Virus record (IMG/VR): IMGVR_UViG_3300047557_000247
Coordinates: 1 to 26,163 of that record
DNA length: 26,163 bases
Origin: a virus
Strand: one strand, 5' to 3'
The notes below the pieces were generated by a model that had not been told where the DNA came from, made no database searches, and worked only from the letters and a program-made list of their open reading frames with translations. Each line of letters opens with the position of its first letter. Position 1 is the stretch's first letter. The position numbers and the translations under genes are program-made. This document shows, in pieces, positions 22,332 to 26,163 of the stretch.

Positions 22332-23042
22332 TTAGTAATTACCAGCGTAAATGTTAAACCGCTGACGAGTGGCAATCAGCGAGTACGGCATGGACATCAC
22401 GTCATCAGGATTGTTGATGCGCTTCAGGTTGCGCTTAGACGTCATGGCAATACGCTGCACTTGCGGCATAGGCTCGACACCAAACTCGTTGGCAATTTCC
22501 ATCGCCAAGTTGTACTTGAACGCACGCAGGTAGCCTGGCGGGAACGACAGTACGGTGTTCAAAGTAGCCGGTTTATCCAGCTGTTGCACCGACACAAAAT
22601 GCCACTCCAACAAGCGTGTGGGCTTGGGGTAGATCGTCATGGTGATGTCTGGAAACGTGTTGTTCACAAACATGACCTGCGGGTAGGTGCTGGTGACTGT
22701 CTTAACCGCAATGCCGTTGTACTGCTGCTGGTTAATCAGCTTGATGCCGTAGGACACATTGGTGCCGGGGTCACGGAAGTAAGTCGCGTCGTCAATCAGA
22801 ATGGGGCGATTGCCGACAAAGTCACCGCTAGGCCCAAGCGTTTGGGTAATCTCACCAACAGGCCAGTTAAACACCTGATCTTCGGTGCAAAACACGGCCA
22901 AACGCTCAGTATTCCACGAATCAATCATCTGATTCATGGCGCCCAGCGCGTCTTGCGCTGTCTGCGGGGTTGGCTCTTCACCTTCAGCCAGCTGGCCTAT
23001 GAGCCGAAGCGACGCTTTAATCTGGTCGAGGGCGGTTGCCAT
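22332..23042 (-). CDS. Head-to-tail adaptor, P22 gp4-like
   Basis: This 236-residue protein matches the P22 tail accessory factor gp4 type. It has a helical N-terminus (DQIKASLRLIGQLAEGEEPT, AQDALGAMNQMIDSWNTERL) and a beta-rich centre with YPKPT. A conserved C-terminal segment follows, YNLAMEIANEFGVEP, SKRNLKRIN. The protein would bind the portal ring and link it to the gp10-like protein encoded next. It is longer than P22 gp4 (166 residues), with the extra length mainly in the centre. GGAG precedes the ATG. Confidence 0.85.
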   Translation of the reverse strand: MATALDQIKASLRLIGQLAEGEEPTPQTAQDALGAMNQMIDSWNTERLAVFCTEDQVFNWPVGEITQTLGPSGDFVGNRPILIDDATYFRDPGTNVSYGIKLINQQQYNGIAVKTVTSTYPQVMFVNNTFPDITMTIYPKPTRLLEWHFVSVQQLDKPATLNTVLSFPPGYLRAFKYNLAMEIANEFGVEPMPQVQRIAMTSKRNLKRINNPDDVMSMPYSLIATRQRFNIYAGNY

Positions 23043-23052
23043 TTACACTCCT

Positions 23053-23298
23053 TTAAGCTGCCGCCCCTACGGTAGTGCGGCTACGACGACGTTTAACTTG
23101 CAGGTTATTGGTTGGGACTACAGATACTGTTTCAACTGCCTCAACCACCTCCGAATCCGCACTCGGCGGTGCAGCCGACAAATCCGGCGAGCTAAACGGA
23201 GTATATCGCTCCCAGCCGTTTTGTTCATCAAATTCTGCCTCCATCTCCATTGTGGCGACTTTAGTTCCATGAACGGGATGCTGTAGATATATAGGCAT
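23053..23298 (-). CDS. 81-residue hypothetical protein between head genes
   Basis: The N-terminal half (MPIYLQHPVHGTKVATMEME, then FDEQNGWERYTP) resembles small proteins found next to phage capsid genes. The second half is Ser, Pro and Val-rich and ends in a basic run (KRRRSRT) and alanines, likely disordered. It may be a minor head or assembly component. No good Shine-Dalgarno site precedes the ATG. Instead a strong GAAA-loop hairpin ends nine bases upstream. Confidence 0.6.
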   Translation of the reverse strand: MPIYLQHPVHGTKVATMEMEAEFDEQNGWERYTPFSSPDLSAAPPSADSEVVEAVETVSVVPTNNLQVKRRRSRTTVGAAA

Positions 23299-23307
23299 GT
23301 AGAAACA

Positions 23308-23325
23308 GGGCGGCTTTCGCCGCCC
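23308..23325 (-). terminator. GAAA-tetraloop hairpin between head genes (weak terminator or processing site)
   Basis: In the leftward transcript GGGCGGC pairs with GCCGCCC (seven G-C pairs) around a GAAA tetraloop. It is followed by TGTTTCT, a weak T tract, and then the ATG at 23298. It may reduce read-through from the coat region into the tail genes, or be an RNA processing or stability element. Confidence 0.5.
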
Positions 23326-23332
23326 CGCCTGC

Positions 23333-23659
23333 TTAGTTGGAAGCGATTAGATTCAGTGACTCCAAGCGTGCTTCTACTTGGGCCAACCGAGTCTGCAGAT
23401 TAGCAATTACTGACAACACGGTATTACCTTCATCTTTGGTCGCAAAACCAAAAGGTGTGGTTTGAGTGAGGTCTTGAATTGCATAGTCCGGCGTACCGGG
23501 AGCCGTACTGGTGATCGTAGTCAACTGAGCGGTCAACGCGGCGGGTCGAGTTACCGGCGTTGCGCCATAAAAGCCTACGGTGCCACCTGACGTACCGATA
23601 ACCGCACCGTCCAGTTGCTGATCTTCATAAGCAACGCCAATCGGTTTGGTATTAGGCAT
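23333..23659 (-). CDS. Putative capsid decoration or head fibre protein
   Basis: This 108-residue protein contains the segment DGAVIGTSGGTVGFYGATPVTRPAALTAQLTTIT, quoted here as GTVGFYGATPVTRP with its flanks, which is common to small phage head proteins. The C-terminal 30 residues form a heptad helix (NTVLSVIANLQTRLAQVEARLESL) suitable for trimer formation. This build (small beta part plus trimeric coiled coil) fits a head-decoration or head-fibre role, as does the position two genes after the coat. AAGGAG lies before the ATG. Confidence 0.6.
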   Translation of the reverse strand: MPNTKPIGVAYEDQQLDGAVIGTSGGTVGFYGATPVTRPAALTAQLTTITSTAPGTPDYAIQDLTQTTPFGFATKDEGNTVLSVIANLQTRLAQVEARLESLNLIASN

Positions 23660-23673
23660 GATAGCTCCTTAGA

Positions 23674-24072
23674 TTAAGAAATGCGGTAGCAAGTCCAAGT
23701 ACCGTCGCCAGTCTTGCGAGCGCGGAAGTGGCCTGAAGTGTTTTCAGTCACTGACATGTTGCCCACCAGAGTCCAGCCAGTAGCCGTAGCAACCGCCACG
23801 TCGTCAGTACCAGCATCGATATTGATAACGTAAAAGTCAAAAGCTGCGTTGACTTTAGCTGCGCTAGACACGTCTGCTTCCAGATCAGCAACGGTTGGCA
23901 AAGTCAGATTGCCAGCAGTGCCGTTGAAAGTAAACAGGCCGTTTGCGAGCTGAGCAGCAGTTGCGGTTGCAGCAGCTGTCAGTGCGGTCGGAGCGCCCTG
24001 AACAAACAGTTGGGCTTCGCCGACATTACCATCACCAAGCTGGTATCCACCAGCGCCATTAGGAAGTGCCAT
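23674..24072 (-). CDS. Putative capsid decoration/structural protein
   Basis: This 132-residue beta-rich protein lies directly after the major coat gene. It has an Ala/Thr-rich centre (TALTAAATATAAQLANGLFTF) and a conserved-looking closing part, GWTLVGNMSVTENTSGHFRARKTG and TWTCYRIS. Proteins with this closing FRxRKTGxxxWxxYR pattern occur beside coat genes of phages and are probably displayed on capsids. The function is inferred from position and build. AAGGA precedes the ATG by nine bases, after the coat-gene hairpin. Confidence 0.65.
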   Translation of the reverse strand: MALPNGAGGYQLGDGNVGEAQLFVQGAPTALTAAATATAAQLANGLFTFNGTAGNLTLPTVADLEADVSSAAKVNAAFDFYVINIDAGTDDVAVATATGWTLVGNMSVTENTSGHFRARKTGDGTWTCYRIS

Positions 24073-24102
24073 GATAAATATCCTTTAAAAAATGTTGTTA
24101 AT

Positions 24103-24118
24103 GGGAGCCGAAGCCCCC
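24103..24118 (-). terminator. UUCG hairpin after the coat gene (probable attenuating terminator)
   Basis: In the leftward transcript GGGGGC pairs with GCUCCC (one G-U pair, extendable by one A-U) around a UUCG loop closed by C-G, a very stable tetraloop. The sequence ATTAACAACATTTTTT follows, so the T run starts about ten bases after the stem. It stands nine bases after the coat stop codon. Partial terminators or RNA-stabilising hairpins here are typical of phages that need much more coat than tail protein. Confidence 0.6.
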
Positions 24119-24126
24119 ACCAAGAC

Positions 24127-25338
24127 TTAACCCCACATGCGGCAAGCCATTTGCGGACGGATTGTGCTAAAGCCGTACAGCACGTCAATACGGCAAGGCA
24201 GACGGTCGTTGTTGATGTCGTACTGACGAACAACACGCAGCGAGATGCCGTTGTGTACTTGACGCGAGGCCATGTCGACGCCTTGTGGCAGCAACAGGTC
24301 GGCGGTAGCGAAAGTGATCGCATCCTTATGGTAGATAAGGTTCTGAGCGTACTGGCTGCTAGCTGCACCCAAGAACGTGACAGCTTTGCCAGTAGCAGGC
24401 AGAGCGGTCATGGTGGCCAGAGCGTGGCTTGCCGAGTACATTGGTGCCACAGTCACAGTCCAAGTACCAGCAACGGCAGTGGCGTCAGCCAGAGCAACGA
24501 ACTGGAACAACGAACCAGTGGACTCACGGGTCTGTGGGTTAACCGCAAAGCTGTCAGCGATAGTAAACACGTCGCCAGCCTTGATGGTGGTGGTCACCGA
24601 ACCTTGCTCCAGCAGGATGGTTGCAGCGCCTTCAGCAGTCACGCCTGGAGTTTTAACCAGAGTGGATGCAGAAGCGTCGCGCGAGCCAGTGGTGTGCTGC
24701 TTGATTGACTGAGACATGTTGACTTCTTCATAGCCCAGAACACCAGTACCCATCATGCCGTTTTTAAACTGGCTAGAAATGGTGCTGGTTGGGTTGAACA
24801 GACCTTTCATGCCTTCAACCAGACCAGCGTTAGCGGCTGGATTAACAGTTGCGTAGCGTGGCGACATCACAGCTGCGTTTTCGTTCAGCTTCTGCTGGGC
24901 TTGCAGCAGAACGAGCGAAGTCGAAGGCGTGGTGCCAGGCGTGCCGACCGAATTACCGATGGTCTTGTATGCGTTAGCAACGTCAGCGTCGATCGACGAT
25001 GCGAGCTGAGAAATACGAGGCTTCAAAACTCGCTCTGCGAAGTCATCCAACTGCATGGTGAGTTCGGCGGAGGTAAAGTTCACGCCGATGTGCTTCTGCG
25101 AAGCAACAGTCAGTGTGGTGAACTGTTCGTTGTCGTCCTGAACTTGCAGGGCGGCACCGTCGGTTACCAGAGCGCGATCCGGTAAACGGATACGCAGTGT
25201 GGAACCAATTTTTGCGCCTTCAACGGCGAAAGAATCGTCATACTGACGATTGACGTTACGAGTGATTACCAAGTTGTTCTCAAGGATTTCGAGAGCCTTG
25301 CGGGTAATCATGTCGATGGTAAGAATCGAGTTTGCCAT
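24127..25338 (-). CDS. Major capsid (coat) protein, P22 gp5-like
   Basis: This 403-residue protein is the major coat protein of the P22 type (HK97 fold; P22 gp5 is 430 residues). Recognisable segments are TRKALEILENNLVITRNVNRQY at the N-terminal arm (quoted in part), GAKIGSTLRIRLPDR, FTSAELTMQLDDFAERVLKP and IDADVANAYKTIGNSVG, and a closing block with GVDMASRQVHNGISLRVVRQYDIN and FGFS-like YGFSTIRPQMACRMWG (each quoted as separate pieces). It follows the scaffold gene by 19 bases. AGGA lies eight bases before the ATG. A stable hairpin follows the stop. Confidence 0.93.
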   Translation of the reverse strand: MANSILTIDMITRKALEILENNLVITRNVNRQYDDSFAVEGAKIGSTLRIRLPDRALVTDGAALQVQDDNEQFTTLTVASQKHIGVNFTSAELTMQLDDFAERVLKPRISQLASSIDADVANAYKTIGNSVGTPGTTPSTSLVLLQAQQKLNENAAVMSPRYATVNPAANAGLVEGMKGLFNPTSTISSQFKNGMMGTGVLGYEEVNMSQSIKQHTTGSRDASASTLVKTPGVTAEGAATILLEQGSVTTTIKAGDVFTIADSFAVNPQTRESTGSLFQFVALADATAVAGTWTVTVAPMYSASHALATMTALPATGKAVTFLGAASSQYAQNLIYHKDAITFATADLLLPQGVDMASRQVHNGISLRVVRQYDINNDRLPCRIDVLYGFSTIRPQMACRMWG

Positions 25339-25357
25339 GATTTATATCCTAAAAAAG

Positions 25358-26137
25358 TTAGCGATTACGTTGAGCTTCCCACTTTTTGATCTGACGCTGG
25401 CGATCCGCTTCAATCCACTCTGACGTACTCATGCTCTTAACAGAGCGAGGGTCAGTCGTGTCATAAGACGGTGAGCCAGAGCCACGGCCACTAATAGGCG
25501 CTATCGGTGGTGGGGCGCTAGTTGTCTTTTTTAAGACCGGTTCCGAAGCAATTTTAACTTCCAGTTTGCCGATCTCTTTAGCTTGCAAAATTGGCGACAG
25601 ACGTGAAATCCGGCTGGCTTCATTTGGGTGTGAGCCCAAGTAATAGGCCAGATCGGGGCCAATCTCAGACGATTGAATAGTCTCAGCCATCTCTCTCGTA
25701 ATGGGCAGTGCAGGGTTGTATGCGACTTGTTCGAAGTCCTCATACTTAGCCCGCGCGTCCTCTTCACGATCTTGATACGCCTCAAGCATACTCATGCGTT
25801 CGCGATCAGCTTCACGTTTGGCGAGCAACTCTTCTGCCTTTCGTATCGCCAACGCGTCGGCGTACTCATCAACAGAGTTAAACTGCTCAACCGGCGGGAG
25901 TTCGGCAGGTACAGCAGGCGCTTCTTGCGCTCGACGTGCCTGTTCTCTTTCCCACTTACGCTGTTCTCTTGCAAGCCTTTTGCCAATGGCAGCGTCTAGT
26001 TCTTCTTGTGTGAAGACTTTAGCTGGCTTTGACTCTTCATTCTCCGGCGCATGTGTTTCTTCAGCTACAGGCTCTGCCGTCGGTGCCTGTTCTGGCGCGG
26101 GTACTTCCGCTAACTCGTTTTGTACTTCATCAGACAT
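25358..26137 (-). CDS. Capsid scaffolding protein, P22 gp8-like
   Basis: This 259-residue protein directs procapsid assembly and leaves before maturation. It has an acidic, Pro/Glu/Ala-rich disordered N-terminus (1-40), the segment VFTQEELDAAIGKRLAREQR that is frequent in scaffold proteins, a charged coiled-coil centre (about 60-140), and a basic helical end (STSEWIEADRQRQIKKWEAQ). A positively charged C-terminal helix pair is the coat-binding element in P22 gp8 (303 residues). The position immediately upstream of the coat gene agrees. AGGA lies before the ATG. The portal gene is expected further right, outside the window. Confidence 0.88.
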   Translation of the reverse strand: MSDEVQNELAEVPAPEQAPTAEPVAEETHAPENEESKPAKVFTQEELDAAIGKRLAREQRKWEREQARRAQEAPAVPAELPPVEQFNSVDEYADALAIRKAEELLAKREADRERMSMLEAYQDREEDARAKYEDFEQVAYNPALPITREMAETIQSSEIGPDLAYYLGSHPNEASRISRLSPILQAKEIGKLEVKIASEPVLKKTTSAPPPIAPISGRGSGSPSYDTTDPRSVKSMSTSEWIEADRQRQIKKWEAQRNR

Positions 26138-26163
26138 TGTCGATTCCTAAAGAATCCCTGACG

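Noticed and set aside
22305-23075. A 256-codon plus-strand frame opposite the gp4-like gene
   Set aside because: It covers the recognised adaptor gene almost exactly, and the His/Arg/Val-rich product has no recognisable domain.
24010-24708. A 232-codon plus-strand frame opposite the coat gene
   Set aside because: It is antisense to the major coat gene, with a low-complexity Ser/His/Val-rich product.
26138-26163. A short inverted repeat (GATTC...GAATC) upstream of the scaffold start
   Set aside because: Only five base pairs at the window edge, overlapping the ribosome-site region. It is not strong enough to call.

Overview
This window is a segment of a tailed double-stranded DNA phage with P22-like virion architecture. 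It may be an isolated phage, a metagenomic phage contig or a prophage; I see no bacterial housekeeping gene and no integrase. A muramidase-type endolysin with a membrane holin, Sec-type exported proteins and strong Shine-Dalgarno sites fit a Gram-negative host, probably a proteobacterium. The host assignment is inference only. Genes are tightly packed, and most neighbours overlap by ATGA or TAATG.

Layout. (1) At 95-4013 on the minus strand is a replication and recombination operon read leftward: a Cas4/RecB-like nuclease (DUF2800 type), a 213-residue protein in the position usual for a ssDNA-binding protein, and a family A DNA polymerase. (2) At 4014-4103 is a compact divergent promoter region whose two -35 boxes overlap. 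(3) At 4104-7359 on the plus strand is an early operon: VRR-NUC nuclease, a small phage protein, a SNF2-like helicase, then seven tiny genes, including a predicted exported protein, a coiled-coil protein, a zinc ribbon and a membrane protein. (4) At 7333-26137 on the minus strand is the late region, read right to left: scaffold, coat, two small head-associated proteins, a small unknown, gp4-like adaptor, gp10-like tail protein, a 730-residue repeat-rich fibre-like protein, a cupin-SET fusion, three gp7/gp20/gp16-like ejection proteins, a cluster of tail-fibre genes interrupted by a GIY-YIG homing endonuclease, and a lysis cassette. Portal and terminase should lie beyond the right edge.

The late gene order matches P22 (8-5-4-10-26-14-7-20-16) with substitutions. 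The slot of the gp26 tail needle holds the 730-residue beta-repeat protein. The slot of gp14 holds a protein joining a cupin-like domain to a SET-type lysine methyltransferase domain. This fusion is the most unusual gene in the window.

The best regulatory signals are the divergent promoter pair, with an inverted repeat centred on the shared -35 region, and the leader of the DNA polymerase gene. There a 13-bp inverted repeat can pair with the only Shine-Dalgarno-like sequence, and a possible 39-codon leader ORF ends in an ATGA overlap with the polymerase start. No tRNA, rRNA, CRISPR array or insertion sequence was seen.
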